Assembly: GCA_963743705.1 (NCBI GenBank)
Contig: CAVUQS010000001.1
Span: forward strand, 124,001 to 188,000
Reading direction: 5' to 3'
DNA: 64,000 nucleotides
Origin: PALSA-243 sp963743705
GTDB taxonomy: Bacteria; Acidobacteriota; Terriglobia; Bryobacterales; Bryobacteraceae
Below the pieces are notes generated by a model that ran no database searches, was not told the origin of the DNA, and saw only the letters and a list, made by a program, of their open reading frames with translations. A program made the translations under genes and the position numbers. Below are positions 33,983 through 42,834 of the stretch, one piece after another (position 1 is the stretch's first letter; each line of letters begins with the position of its first letter).

Positions 33983-34809
33983 ACACAACGAAAGCCGGTT
34001 TTCGCGTCGCGCTCAACGCGCGTGAAGTCCACGACGGGATCGTGGGCGAAGCCGCAGAGCCAGCCGCCATCGGCAGCTATGCCGAGCCATTGCTTCTTGG
34101 TTTCGATGGTCTCGAGCGGAAATAAATCGAAGGCGGAGACCCACGAGGGCTGCACGTGCGCGTGCGTTGGCACAAGGTCCGAAAGAAAGCAGAAAGTCTG
34201 GCCGCGGCTTTCGGCGGTGACGACCATCATGTCGCGGTTGTGGCCGGGCGCGCGGCGCATCCACACGCCGGGCGCGACTTCGAAATCGCCATCCACCAGC
34301 GTCATGCGGCCGGCCTCCAGCAGCGGATCGTAGTTTTCGTCGAGGTAGCTTACGCCGTCGCGGATCAGGCGTTCGTGAGCGTGCTGCCACTCGCCGCGCG
34401 AGGCGAAATATTGCGCGCGTGGGAGAGACGGCTGCCAACGGCCGTCGCGCATGCCGGTGTTGCCACAGCAATGGTCCCAATGCAGATGGCTGTTGACGAC
34501 GGTGTCGACCGATTCGGGGTCCACGCCGTACCGCGCGAGCGTTTCGGCGATGGATTCGGTTTGCGGCGCTACGCGCATGCGTTCGCGGGCGCGCTCATCG
34601 CGCTTATCGCCCAAGCCGGTTTCAATGAGAATGGCGCGCGCGCCGGTGCGAATCAGATAGCAATTGAAGCCTTGCTCGATGCGGTTGAACTCGTCGGCTT
34701 GAAATTTGCGGCCCCAGAGCGTTTTCGGCACTACGCCGAAAACCGCGCCGCCATCCCACCAATAGGTTCCGGCGCGTATGGCCGTGATTTCAAAATCGCC
34801 AAAGGTCAA
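33979..34809 (-). CDS. MBL-fold metallo-hydrolase
   Basis: A 276-residue cytoplasmic protein with the zinc motif HxHxDH at H108-H113 (NSHLHWDHCCGN). Further ligand regions are RRAPGHNRDMMVV and CFLSDLVPTHAHV. It resembles the quorum-quenching lactonase/glyoxalase-II-like branch of the beta-lactamase fold. The substrate cannot be told. It is in a two-gene minus-strand unit with the YtxH protein, whose stop overlaps its start by four bases. Confidence 0.87.
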   Translation of the reverse strand: MTFGDFEITAIRAGTYWWDGGAVFGVVPKTLWGRKFQADEFNRIEQGFNCYLIRTGARAILIETGLGDKRDERARERMRVAPQTESIAETLARYGVDPESVDTVVNSHLHWDHCCGNTGMRDGRWQPSLPRAQYFASRGEWQHAHERLIRDGVSYLDENYDPLLEAGRMTLVDGDFEVAPGVWMRRAPGHNRDMMVVTAESRGQTFCFLSDLVPTHAHVQPSWVSAFDLFPLETIETKKQWLGIAADGGWLCGFAHDPVVDFTRVERDAKTGFRCV

Positions 34810-35111
34810 GCGTCGCCGCGCACCAATTTGCGCGCGCGGTCGAACAGGTCGGCGGCGTCCTCCACCACTTTGCGGCCGCGTTCGAACATGTCGCGGCTGG
34901 CATCGGCAATATCCTTGCCGGCGCCCGTGACGGCTTCCTTGCCCTTCTGGGTATGCTCGCCCAGAATCTGGCGGGTTTCGTTGCCGCTCTTGGGCGCGTA
35001 TAACATCGCCACGGTCGCGCCAAGAATTACGCCCGTCACAAACCAGGCGATGCGGTTCGATCCCTGTTCTTCGTCTTGCGAATACTCTAGATCATCGCTG
35101 TCGTGGGACAT
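34806..35111 (-). CDS. YtxH-domain membrane protein
   Basis: About 101 residues from the ATG at 35109-35111, chosen for the GGAGG site 11 bases upstream; in-frame starts further up exist but would run towards the divergent gene. An acidic N-terminus (DSDDLEYSQDEEQG) is followed by a membrane helix (IAWFVTGVILGATVAMLYAP) carrying the YtxH signature LLYAPKSG-type end. The tail is a charged helix (SRDMFERGRKVVEDAADLFD). YtxH proteins are stress-linked membrane proteins of uncertain role. Confidence 0.8.
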   Translation of the reverse strand: MSHDSDDLEYSQDEEQGSNRIAWFVTGVILGATVAMLYAPKSGNETRQILGEHTQKGKEAVTGAGKDIADASRDMFERGRKVVEDAADLFDRARKLVRGDA

Positions 35112-35154
35112 GCTGCTGGCGGCCTCCTTTTCCATTCTGCGATATCCTTGAGTC

Positions 35155-35454
35155 ATGGCGCAAGATCCCGAGTTGGAAGTAGACCCCTCCCGAGACCTGG
35201 ATTTAATTACGATTTTCAGCTCGAGCAATCATGACGCCGAAATGGAAGCGACCACTATCCTCGGAATGCTGCAATCCAATGAAATAGAAGCCATTGTGGT
35301 GGGCCCGGGCATGATTCCCTCGCTCGAATTCCAAGTGCAGGTGCCGCGCGCCATGGCCGATGAGGCTGTGCGGTTGATGGCCGAAGCGCGCGCCGCGGGA
35401 CCCGAAGCGGCAGCTGTCGCCGAGGCGAAAAGCGAGAACGAACCCGGATCCTAG
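35155..35454 (+). CDS. DUF2007 small protein
   Basis: A 99-residue soluble protein. The core (ITIFSSSNHDAEMEATTILG, LQSNEIEAIVVGPGMIPSLE, FQVQVPRAMADEAVRLMAE) fits DUF2007, a small alpha/beta fold named as a putative signal-transducing protein. The tail is Ala/Glu-rich. It is divergent from the YtxH gene with 43 bases between, and nine bases before the DUF4159 gene. Confidence 0.8.
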   Translation: MAQDPELEVDPSRDLDLITIFSSSNHDAEMEATTILGMLQSNEIEAIVVGPGMIPSLEFQVQVPRAMADEAVRLMAEARAAGPEAAAVAEAKSENEPGS

Positions 35455-35463
35455 GGAAGTAAG

Positions 35464-36309
35464 ATGGCAGTTCGGCGAGTTTTGTTGGTTGCGGTAGGCG
35501 GGTTGGCCCTGATTGGCGCGCTCTACGGCTTCCAAAATCCATTCCGCATTTACCGCAGCTTTGAACCCTACGACAACGTAACGCTGCCTTCGGACTGGCA
35601 GGAGAAAACCGAATGGGTTTTCGCACGCCTGATGTACCCGGAGCATCCGAACGCTTTGCTGGCGCGCCGCGTGCGCTGGTATATGGATTGGCGCGAAGGC
35701 GGCACCAGCTGGACCCAGGATTATCCCCGCGCCGACCGGCATTTCGTGCAGGCCCTGCGCCGCCTGACACGCCTGAGCGTGCGTTCGGTGGAGCAACCCG
35801 CGAACCCCGACGACCTTAACGATTTCTACAACTGGCCCTGGATGAACGCCGGCGAAATGGGCGATTGGAAACTCACGCCCGCCGAAGCGGCGACCATCCG
35901 CGAATACCTGCTGCGCGGCGGCTTCATGATGTTCGACGATTTCTGGGGCCCGGAGGAATACGAGCGCTTCGACGAAAGCATGAAGCTGATCTTCCCCGAC
36001 CGGCCAGTGGTGGAGATGGATAGCAAAGACGCCATCTTTCACACCGTCTACGATCTCGACGATCGCGTGCAGATTCTGGGCGATTGGTGCGTGCGCCCTT
36101 CCATGCAATGCCAGCAGCGCGCGGTAGGCACTCAGGCGCATTGGCTGGGCGTCTACGACGACAAGAACCGCGTGATGATCGCGATCTCGTTCAATTCGGA
36201 TATCGGCGATGCCTGGGAGTGGGCCGACGGGCCGCAGTATCCCGAAAAGATGGCGGGGCTGGCGATTCGGATTGGGGTTAATTACGTCGTTTACTCGATG
36301 ACGCACTGA
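35464..36309 (+). CDS. DUF4159 exported protein
   Basis: A 281-residue protein with an N-terminal signal or anchor (VLLVAVGGLALIGALYGF). The DUF4159 pattern is clear: EWVFARLMYPEHPN near the start, YLLRGGFMMFDDFWGPEEYE in the middle, and GVYDDKNRVMIAISFNSDIG and DAWEWADGPQYPEKM near the end. The fold is related to glutamine-amidotransferase-like domains, but its function is unknown. The family is common in acidobacteria and myxobacteria. Probably co-transcribed with the DUF2007 gene. Confidence 0.85.
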   Translation: MAVRRVLLVAVGGLALIGALYGFQNPFRIYRSFEPYDNVTLPSDWQEKTEWVFARLMYPEHPNALLARRVRWYMDWREGGTSWTQDYPRADRHFVQALRRLTRLSVRSVEQPANPDDLNDFYNWPWMNAGEMGDWKLTPAEAATIREYLLRGGFMMFDDFWGPEEYERFDESMKLIFPDRPVVEMDSKDAIFHTVYDLDDRVQILGDWCVRPSMQCQQRAVGTQAHWLGVYDDKNRVMIAISFNSDIGDAWEWADGPQYPEKMAGLAIRIGVNYVVYSMTH

Positions 36310-36343
36310 GGGCGCCCGGCGAGCACGAGTTTCCAACGGCGCA

Positions 36344-36616
36344 TCAGCGCCAGTCTTGCGCCCCGTGCCAGACGTACAGGATTTCGACAATTTCTTCGGT
36401 GGAACGGTACACCACAACGTAAGGTGGGCTGACGAGTTCGCGGGTTCCTTTCATCTCTCCGGGCCGGCCAAGGCCGGGGAAGGTTGCCAGTTGTTCAATG
36501 CGGTCGGCAACTGCCTGAGCGGCATTCCGGGCAGCGGTTGGATTGTCTTGTTGAATGTGTTTCACCGCAGCCTCAAGTTGGTCGGCTGCTTCGGTGGTCC
36601 ACCGAATTAGCCTCAC
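36344..36616 (-). CDS. RelE/ParE-family toxin
   Basis: A 90-residue protein with the ParE/RelE fold pattern: RWTTEAADQLEAAVKHIQQD at the start, FPGLGRPGEMKGTRELVSPP in the middle, and YVVVYRSTEEIVEILYVWHG at the end. Such toxins act on gyrase (ParE) or ribosome-bound mRNA (RelE); the sequence does not decide between them. It starts in a four-base overlap with the antitoxin stop, the standard two-gene arrangement. Confidence 0.85.
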   Translation of the reverse strand: MRLIRWTTEAADQLEAAVKHIQQDNPTAARNAAQAVADRIEQLATFPGLGRPGEMKGTRELVSPPYVVVYRSTEEIVEILYVWHGAQDWR

Positions 36617-36837
36617 GAGTGAAACAGCCGGTCGATACGGTTAAGCACGTCTTTGTGCTCTACTAGCTCGCCCCGGTTGGCTTGCTCGATGCCTTTTTGC
36701 ACCCCTGCGATGAAGCGAGCCTGATTCTCGAGCATGCGGGCAACAGTGTCTTTCACCAGTTGCTCGGCGTCCTTGCCATTGGCAAGGGCCACTTGCTGGA
36801 GCTGCGTTTCAACATCGGGCGAGAAATGTACTTCCAT
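36613..36837 (-). CDS. Antitoxin partner of the RelE/ParE toxin
   Basis: A 74-residue protein located directly upstream of the toxin gene and overlapping it by four bases. N-terminal MEVHFSPDVETQLQQVALAN fits a ribbon-helix-helix DNA-binding domain (beta strand, two helices), followed by a helical C-terminal tail (GIEQANRGELVEHKDVLNRI) that would wrap the toxin. It probably represses its own operon. Confidence 0.8.
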   Translation of the reverse strand: MEVHFSPDVETQLQQVALANGKDAEQLVKDTVARMLENQARFIAGVQKGIEQANRGELVEHKDVLNRIDRLFHS

Positions 36838-36902
36838 GCCTTCAAGGTACGCGAAAATCTGGAGTGAGGCAACACGTGAAACTGCTCGTCAGTTTCCTGC
36901 GG

Positions 36903-36923
36903 CGACAGGCTGGAAGCCTGTCG
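36903..36923. repeat. Second-family palindrome at the end of the Nramp-Usp gene
   Basis: CGACAGGCT-GGA-AGCCTGTCG is a perfect nine-base inverted repeat with a three-base loop. It is two bases from the stop codon (36926-36928) of the minus-strand transporter gene. It resembles the REP-like family in position but not in sequence. There is no T-run for classical termination. Confidence 0.7.
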
Positions 36924-36925
36924 TA

Positions 36926-38833
36926 CTACGGCTTGTTGGGGCGCACGATCAACATCGGCACATCCAGATTGTGGCGCACGGGGTTGATGGTGTTGCCGAA
37001 GATCAGGTCTTTCAATCCGCCGTGGCCGTGGGCTCCCATAACGATGAGATCCGGATGGATCTCGTGTGCGTAGCGCACGATCTCGCGCGTGGGTGAAAGC
37101 GAATGGCGGATGGCGGTTTCGACCTCGATGCCCTGCTCGCGCAACAAGCGCGCGATGGTTTCGATGTAGGCTTCGCCGGCTTCGACCTCGGCTGTGGAAG
37201 CCTCGCGGCCGTAGATTTGGCTGGTGACGCCCTCTTCCACGTGCAGCAGATAGACTTTCGCATGGTGCAGCCGCGCCATGGCGGCGGCGTGGGTCACGGC
37301 CAAGCGGTCGAGTTCGGTGTGATCGAGCGGCAACAGAACGCGCTGGTAGGCCGGCGCGGCGGCCTCGGCGGGCACGGTTTCGGGAAGCGTGATGGGGGCA
37401 GTGCCGAAGCGCTTGAAGCGGCGCGTGATGTAGGGTTCGAGGGTTACCCACAGCAGCAGCAGGAGCAGCCCGATGCCGATGGGAATCCCAGCCAGCCAGA
37501 GTACGGGGCGCCAGGCGCCGGCGTGGGCCATCCAATCGCCAATCACCTGAACTGCCAGGCGCAGGTTTAAGGCGACGATGATGGCCGCGGCGATCCAGGC
37601 CAGCGTTTTGACCCAGAGGCGATTGGCGAACGAGCCCATGCGCGAGCGGTCGCTGGTGAAATGGATCAGCGGGATGATGGCGAACGGAAGCTGCATGCTG
37701 AGAATGCACTGGCTGAGCAGGAGCAATCCCAAAGTGGATTGCGGGCCGACGAAGTAGATGGTGAGCGCGGCGGGAATCACGGCCAGCGACCGCGTCACCA
37801 GGCGCCGCATCCACGGGCGCATACGGAAATCGAGAAAGCCTTCCATTACCACCTGTCCGGCGAGCGTGCCGGTGAGCGTGGAGGATTGCCCGGAGCAGAT
37901 CAGCGCAATGGCGAAAACCGCACTGGCGAGACCAGTGTGCATGAGCGGCGTGAGCAGTTGATAGGCCTGTTGAATCTCGGTGACGGCGATGCCGCGCGAG
38001 AAGAAAACGGCCGCCGCCATCACCAGGATGGCGATGTTCACGAACATGGCGCCGTTCAGCGCCACGGCGGAATCGATCAGGTTATAGCGGCAGGCCGCGC
38101 GCTTAGCGGCTTCGTTCTGGCCGATATGCCGCGTCTGCACCAATGCCGAATGCAGATACATATTGTGCGGCATCACGGTGGCGCCGACGATGGTGATGAC
38201 CAGATACAGGCTGCCCTGGCTCAGATGCGGCACCAAGCCGGCCGCGAGATCGGCGATCGCCGGCTTGGCCCACAGCACTTCGATGAAGAAACAGCCACCG
38301 ATGACGGCGATCAAGGCCAGCACGAAAGCTTCGAGAGTCCGGATGCCGAAGCTTTGGAACCAGAGCAGCAGCAAAGTATCGGCCGCCGTCAGCAACACGC
38401 CCAAGAGCAGCGGGATGTGGAACAGCAGGTTGAGGCCGATGGCGGCGCCCAACACCTCGGCAAGGTCGCAAGCGGCGATGGCGATCTCGCAAAGAACCCA
38501 GAGGGCGATGTTGACGCCGCGCGGATAGCGCTCGCGGCAGGCCTGCGCCAAGTCGCGTCCGACCACAATGCCCAGGCGCGCGCTTAAGGTTTGCAGCAGG
38601 ACGGCCATGGCGTTCGACATGACCAGCACCCAGAGCAACTGGTAGCCGAAGCGCGCGCCGCCTTCGATATCGGTGGCCCAATTGCCGGGGTCCATGTAGC
38701 CGACGCTCACCAGATAGGCGGGTCCGGCGAAGGCGAACATACGCCGCCAGAACGAAGGCTGCGCGGTCGCTACCGAGGCATGCACGTCGGCAAGCGAACG
38801 GGATTGCGGGCGCAACTGTTCCGTGGCAGGCAA
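36926..38833 (-). CDS. mntH: Nramp (MntH-like) metal transporter fused to a UspA domain
   Basis: A 635-residue fusion. Residues about 25-475 form an Nramp H+/divalent-metal importer: D48-N51 (DPGN) in helix 1, the helix 6 motif MPHNMYLHSAL, and about 11 helices. Residues about 490-635 form a universal-stress-protein domain: QRVLLPLDHTELDRLAVTHA, and the nucleotide-binding loop IVMGAHGHGGLKDLIFGNT. The Usp loop keeps the G-x2-G-x9-G-like ATP pattern. The cytoplasmic Usp part may sense ATP or stress and adjust Mn2+/Fe2+ uptake; this coupling is an inference. All metal-site residues look intact. Confidence 0.9.
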   Translation of the reverse strand: MPATEQLRPQSRSLADVHASVATAQPSFWRRMFAFAGPAYLVSVGYMDPGNWATDIEGGARFGYQLLWVLVMSNAMAVLLQTLSARLGIVVGRDLAQACRERYPRGVNIALWVLCEIAIAACDLAEVLGAAIGLNLLFHIPLLLGVLLTAADTLLLLWFQSFGIRTLEAFVLALIAVIGGCFFIEVLWAKPAIADLAAGLVPHLSQGSLYLVITIVGATVMPHNMYLHSALVQTRHIGQNEAAKRAACRYNLIDSAVALNGAMFVNIAILVMAAAVFFSRGIAVTEIQQAYQLLTPLMHTGLASAVFAIALICSGQSSTLTGTLAGQVVMEGFLDFRMRPWMRRLVTRSLAVIPAALTIYFVGPQSTLGLLLLSQCILSMQLPFAIIPLIHFTSDRSRMGSFANRLWVKTLAWIAAAIIVALNLRLAVQVIGDWMAHAGAWRPVLWLAGIPIGIGLLLLLLWVTLEPYITRRFKRFGTAPITLPETVPAEAAAPAYQRVLLPLDHTELDRLAVTHAAAMARLHHAKVYLLHVEEGVTSQIYGREASTAEVEAGEAYIETIARLLREQGIEVETAIRHSLSPTREIVRYAHEIHPDLIVMGAHGHGGLKDLIFGNTINPVRHNLDVPMLIVRPNKP

Positions 38834-38869
38834 ATACTATTATGTGTGAATTAAAGGCAAGTGGCGCGC

Positions 38870-40336
38870 TTATGCTTTTTCGGCGGCCGCGGCCGCGGTC
38901 CCGGGGAAAACCACCCGGAACGTGCTGCCCTGGCCGGGAGCGGATTCCACGAAGATCTCTCCACCGTGCGCGCGGATGATTCCGCGCGCCGCCGCAAGGC
39001 CCAGGCCGCGGCCGGTGAAGCGGGTAGTAAAGAACGGATCGAAGATACGCGCCTTCACGGCGTCATCCATGCCGGAGCCATCGTCGCGGACCTCCAGCAC
39101 GACATGCAGAGCGCCTTCGGCTTCGCCGGGCGAGGTGGAAATCGAGACGGTGCCGGGGTTGGCGCCGATGGCTTCAGCGGCATTGAGCGCCAGGTTCATT
39201 ACCAGTTGCTGGACCTGGGCGCGGTCGCCTTCCACCAGCGACAGGCCGTTTTCCAGGTGCCATTCGAGGGCGATTTGTTGCGAAATTGAGGTCCGGATGA
39301 GAGGGCGAATATCTTCGATGACGCGCGAGAGATCGAGCCGGTCGACAACGAACGCCCCTTTGCCGGCGTAGGCCAGCATCTGGCTCACCAGGCGCGCGGC
39401 GCGCTCGCTGGCGAGGAGAACTTCCTGGATGCCTTCCTTGGCCTCGGGCTTGGGCAGAGTTTTCAGCGCAAGGGTGGCATTGCCCATGATGTCGGTGAGC
39501 AGGTTATTGAAGTCGTGGGCGAGGCCGCCGGCCAAGACGCCGAGGCTTTCCATCTTTTGCGCCTGCAGCAGGCGCTGCTCGAATTGCTTGCGCTCGGTGA
39601 TATCGCGCGCTATATAGGATGCGCCCACCAGGGCGCGGGTCTGATCGTGAATCGGCGAAATGGTGAGCGAAACCTCGATGGGGCGGTGGTCTTTGCGAGT
39701 GCGGATGGTTTCGCAGGGTTTGGCGCGCTCGCCGCCGTGAATGAGGGCCAGCATTTCCGCCTCCTCCTGCGAGCGGGCAGGCGGGGTCAAGATCGAGATA
39801 GGGCGGCCGAGCGCCTCTTCCACGGCGTATCCGAATAATCCTTCCGCGGCGCGGTTCCAACTCGTAATAGCGCCGGTGAGGTCGACGGAAACGATGGCGT
39901 CTTCCGACGATTCCACGATGGCGCGAAGCCGATTGGAAACCTGCTCCTCCCGGACCAGCCGTGCCGTTTCCTGGTGAAGCTGCGCCAGCCGTTCTTCGGC
40001 ATGCGATCGAGAGCGGTGGACGGTTTGCACGAAAACGATGGCGGCCCCACTGCCGAGGAAGAATGCGACGAGGCCGGCGGATTCCGTGCTGGGGCCGAAC
40101 TGCCAGTCATTAAAAAGGACCGCGCCGCCGATGCCGCCCGCGAGAAGGCTAAAAGTGGCGGGGCCAGCACCGAAATACCCGGCCACAAAAATGACGGCCA
40201 TCGAAACGAACAATAAAGGAAAGCGCTTGCCCCACCAGGGCGTCATCAACGCTCTCAGTAGTAGACCCAGCGCCACCGCCCCCAATCCGGCGGCGTACCT
40301 AGCCGGAATGGATCGCTGGTACCTGGATCGAGGCAC
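38870..40336 (-). CDS. Membrane PAS sensor histidine kinase
   Basis: About 488 residues from a GTG at 40334-40336; the frame extends to 40441 but that part overlaps the upstream gene. The N-terminus has about four membrane helices of a DUF4118-like module (AVALGLLLRALMTPWW, LLFVSMAVIFVAGYFG). Then a PAS domain (IVESSEDAIVSVDLTGAITS, YIARDITERKQFEQRLL), H-box H274 (LAGGLAHDFNN), N-box (QLVMNLALNAAEAIG), and G-boxes (VRDDGSGMDD, GRGLGLAAARGI). There is no receiver domain and no adjacent response regulator, so it is an orphan. A TATCAT box lies six bases before the GTG, again a leaderless-like layout. Confidence 0.87.
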   Translation of the reverse strand: MPRSRYQRSIPARYAAGLGAVALGLLLRALMTPWWGKRFPLLFVSMAVIFVAGYFGAGPATFSLLAGGIGGAVLFNDWQFGPSTESAGLVAFFLGSGAAIVFVQTVHRSRSHAEERLAQLHQETARLVREEQVSNRLRAIVESSEDAIVSVDLTGAITSWNRAAEGLFGYAVEEALGRPISILTPPARSQEEAEMLALIHGGERAKPCETIRTRKDHRPIEVSLTISPIHDQTRALVGASYIARDITERKQFEQRLLQAQKMESLGVLAGGLAHDFNNLLTDIMGNATLALKTLPKPEAKEGIQEVLLASERAARLVSQMLAYAGKGAFVVDRLDLSRVIEDIRPLIRTSISQQIALEWHLENGLSLVEGDRAQVQQLVMNLALNAAEAIGANPGTVSISTSPGEAEGALHVVLEVRDDGSGMDDAVKARIFDPFFTTRFTGRGLGLAAARGIIRAHGGEIFVESAPGQGSTFRVVFPGTAAAAAEKA

Positions 40337-40391
40337 GGCCTTATGATAACTTTGTGTGCGAAAAATGACGGGTACCAATCTTATAGGGAAC

Positions 40392-42803
40392 TTACCGTAG
40401 CCAGGCTGGTGAGGCCAATGCCTTCGAAACCTTGCTCTCACCCATGAAAAAATCGAAGCCTCCTGCCGCGATTACTGCCAAAATTGCCACCCCCGTTAGG
40501 GTGGGTGCATAGCCATATCGTGTCACCAAAGCGCCGCCCGCCCATTGCGCCGCAGCGGTCGCACCGAACATTACCAAGTAGTTGACGGCGGCGGCGCCCC
40601 CGCGTTCGCGCTCAGGGACGCTGTTCATCAGAAGGGCGCTGAGTCCGGGCTCGCTCATCCACTGGAAGGCCATATACACGATATATGCAGCGGCGGGCGC
40701 TCCGAACGGCCGCGCCGCCAAACATGCCAGCGAGACCGCGGTGGCAGCCATCATGCTTGCGACGCCGCGCGCCATTCCGATGCGGCGGAAGATAAAAGGC
40801 GCCAGCGAGACCGCGGCTAACTGCGCTACCTGCGAGGCCGATGCGATACCGCCAATGTGCGCTACCGAGTAGCCCAACCGTGCAAAGTAGGCGCTGAAAA
40901 ACGGATTGAAGGCGCCGGTGGCGAAGCTCCAAAGCGCGAAGGGAACCATATATCGCGTCAGGAAGCGCGCGCTGGGATAGACTTTCGTTGCGCGCGCCGC
41001 CGGTGCGGAGGAAGCCAGGCGCAGACGCGCCGCCGGAATCAGCGCCAGCGCGCCCAGGGCCGCTGCGAGAATCAGCGCGGGTTGTTTGCCGGCAACCGCG
41101 CTCCCGGAAACCATCGCTGGCAGGTGGCCGCCGACCCATCCGCCCGCGATGCCAATGGCGAACATAGTGGCGTAGAAAAAGCCGAACGCGGCAGACCGGC
41201 GCTTTTCGGGAACGGTGGCGGCCACCGATGGCGCCATCACGACGGCCCATGCCGAAAAGAACGCTCCGCTGACGAACCCAAGGGCGGCCAGTTCCACGCG
41301 CCCGGTAGCGAGCGCGCGCAACCCCGCCAGCAGCACGCATCCACCAATCGCGCCCAGCAGCGTGTTGCGCAGGCCGAAGCGGCGCACGGCGGCAGCGGCC
41401 GGCAAGGTGCCCGCCACGCTGCCGAGCGTGGTGGCGCTGGCGATCAAGCCGAGCATGTCCTCGCGGAAGCCAAGATCGAGCAAGCGCAGGTTAAACAGGA
41501 GAACGTAGATGAAGAGCCCGAAATTGAATAGGACCGCCGCAGCGAGGAAAGTCCAGAACTGCTGCCCGAGGCGGTTGGTCTTCCACCACCACCTGGCCCC
41601 TGCCGCGACGGCTGGAGGAAACGCGGCCGCGTGACGCGCGACGCGTTTGACAATGTGCTTCACGTAGCGCGCACGGCGCAGCAAGCGCCGCTTCCAGGTC
41701 AATTCGCTTTCCGGGAGGTGGACGGCATCCACCGGCCCGGGCATGCTCAGCGGTAATAGCCGCCGGCGAGCGACCGCGAGCGCGTCCATGCGCGATTCCA
41801 CCAGGCTGAGATGCAGCCAGAGCTCGTCTTTCGCCGGATGAAAGATCTGACGGACTGGAGAAGCGCCGAATTCGTCAAACCATTGCCGCGTGGCGGAGGG
41901 CAAGCCTTCGATTTCGCGGGCGGCATCCGGCGCTGTTTCGCAGCCGAACCATTCGCGGGCCAGCAGGAACATGGATGCCTGCAGGCGGCGTAGTTGCGGA
42001 GGGTGCAGTTCGCTCCACGCCGCCCAGAATTCGGCATCGCCGGCGCGTGCTTCCAAAAACCGCGCGAGCTCGAGAACGTGATACGGCCTGGCGCTGCCTT
42101 GCACCACGTGCTTCAACAGATGCAGGGACGCGAAGGCGAGGGTATCGGGCGCGCATAGCGTTCCCATCGGAACGCCCGCGACCGCGCGCCGCTCGCGCCG
42201 CGGCCAAAACTCCTCGACGCCGGGCGCGCGCAGGCGCTCCAGCTTCTCATTCCAGAATTGAAAATGAATTTCGACGGCTATGGGGATTTCGGGGTCGAAG
42301 AAATCGCCGCGCCATTCCCACCCGGTTTTGCGGATCAGCGCGGGCAGATGATCGGTGGGGAAGCGATCCATCTCCGCGAGCGGCTCGTAGCCAAGGGCGA
42401 TCAGCGCATCGCGCGCGGCAAACACGCGGTCGCGCGGCGCATACAAATCGAGATCGTATTGCACGCGAGTTTCGGCGCCGGCGCCGAAATCGGGGCAGTG
42501 GGTCAGCCCTTTGAGCGCCAGATAATCGATGCCCGCCGCGCGCAGGCGATCGTCGATACCGCGGTAGAGGGCTTCAAACTTTCGCAGGCGCTCGAGATTG
42601 CGCGCGGCGCACGCGTCCACGCGCTCGCGTACCCATGCTGGCATGGCATCGCGGGCGGCGAGGCGCAACGGCAGCGTAAGTTGCGTGCGATCGGTGAAAT
42701 TCAGGGCCTCGCGCCATTCGGCGTCGGATAAAGCCGCCAGAAGATCCGGGCGCGGATGGCGCAAATGAAGCGCAGACAGAGCCATGGCCGCAGGGCGTGG
42801 CAT
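40392..42803 (-). CDS. Fusion of nucleotidyltransferase-like domain and MFS transporter
   Basis: About 803 residues from ATG 42801-42803 (a GTG at 42831-42833, one base after the receptor stop, or an ATG at 42783-42785 are alternatives). Residues about 20-330 fit the 'uncharacterised nucleotidyltransferase' family (PF14907 type): LKGLTHCPDF, then the acidic pair D117/D119 in VQYDLDLYAP, LIALGYEPLAEMDRFP, and VEIHFQFWNEKLERLR. Residues about 408-803 form a 12-helix MFS permease (LLDLGFREDMLGLIASATTL, FFSAYFARLGYSVAHIGGIA). The middle (about 340-400) is Arg-rich. The joining is seen directly, with no stop or shift. It is last in a three-gene unit with the HPr-kinase-like and receptor genes. Substrate unknown. 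Confidence 0.85.
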   Translation of the reverse strand: MPRPAAMALSALHLRHPRPDLLAALSDAEWREALNFTDRTQLTLPLRLAARDAMPAWVRERVDACAARNLERLRKFEALYRGIDDRLRAAGIDYLALKGLTHCPDFGAGAETRVQYDLDLYAPRDRVFAARDALIALGYEPLAEMDRFPTDHLPALIRKTGWEWRGDFFDPEIPIAVEIHFQFWNEKLERLRAPGVEEFWPRRERRAVAGVPMGTLCAPDTLAFASLHLLKHVVQGSARPYHVLELARFLEARAGDAEFWAAWSELHPPQLRRLQASMFLLAREWFGCETAPDAAREIEGLPSATRQWFDEFGASPVRQIFHPAKDELWLHLSLVESRMDALAVARRRLLPLSMPGPVDAVHLPESELTWKRRLLRRARYVKHIVKRVARHAAAFPPAVAAGARWWWKTNRLGQQFWTFLAAAVLFNFGLFIYVLLFNLRLLDLGFREDMLGLIASATTLGSVAGTLPAAAAVRRFGLRNTLLGAIGGCVLLAGLRALATGRVELAALGFVSGAFFSAWAVVMAPSVAATVPEKRRSAAFGFFYATMFAIGIAGGWVGGHLPAMVSGSAVAGKQPALILAAALGALALIPAARLRLASSAPAARATKVYPSARFLTRYMVPFALWSFATGAFNPFFSAYFARLGYSVAHIGGIASASQVAQLAAVSLAPFIFRRIGMARGVASMMAATAVSLACLAARPFGAPAAAYIVYMAFQWMSEPGLSALLMNSVPERERGGAAAVNYLVMFGATAAAQWAGGALVTRYGYAPTLTGVAILAVIAAGGFDFFMGESKVSKALASPAWLR

Positions 42804-42834
42804 GCCTCGCGCATTGGCCCAGTCCAAACTCACG

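Noticed and set aside
37661..38587. A 308-codon plus-strand open frame
   Set aside because: It is antisense to the Nramp-Usp gene and low in complexity.
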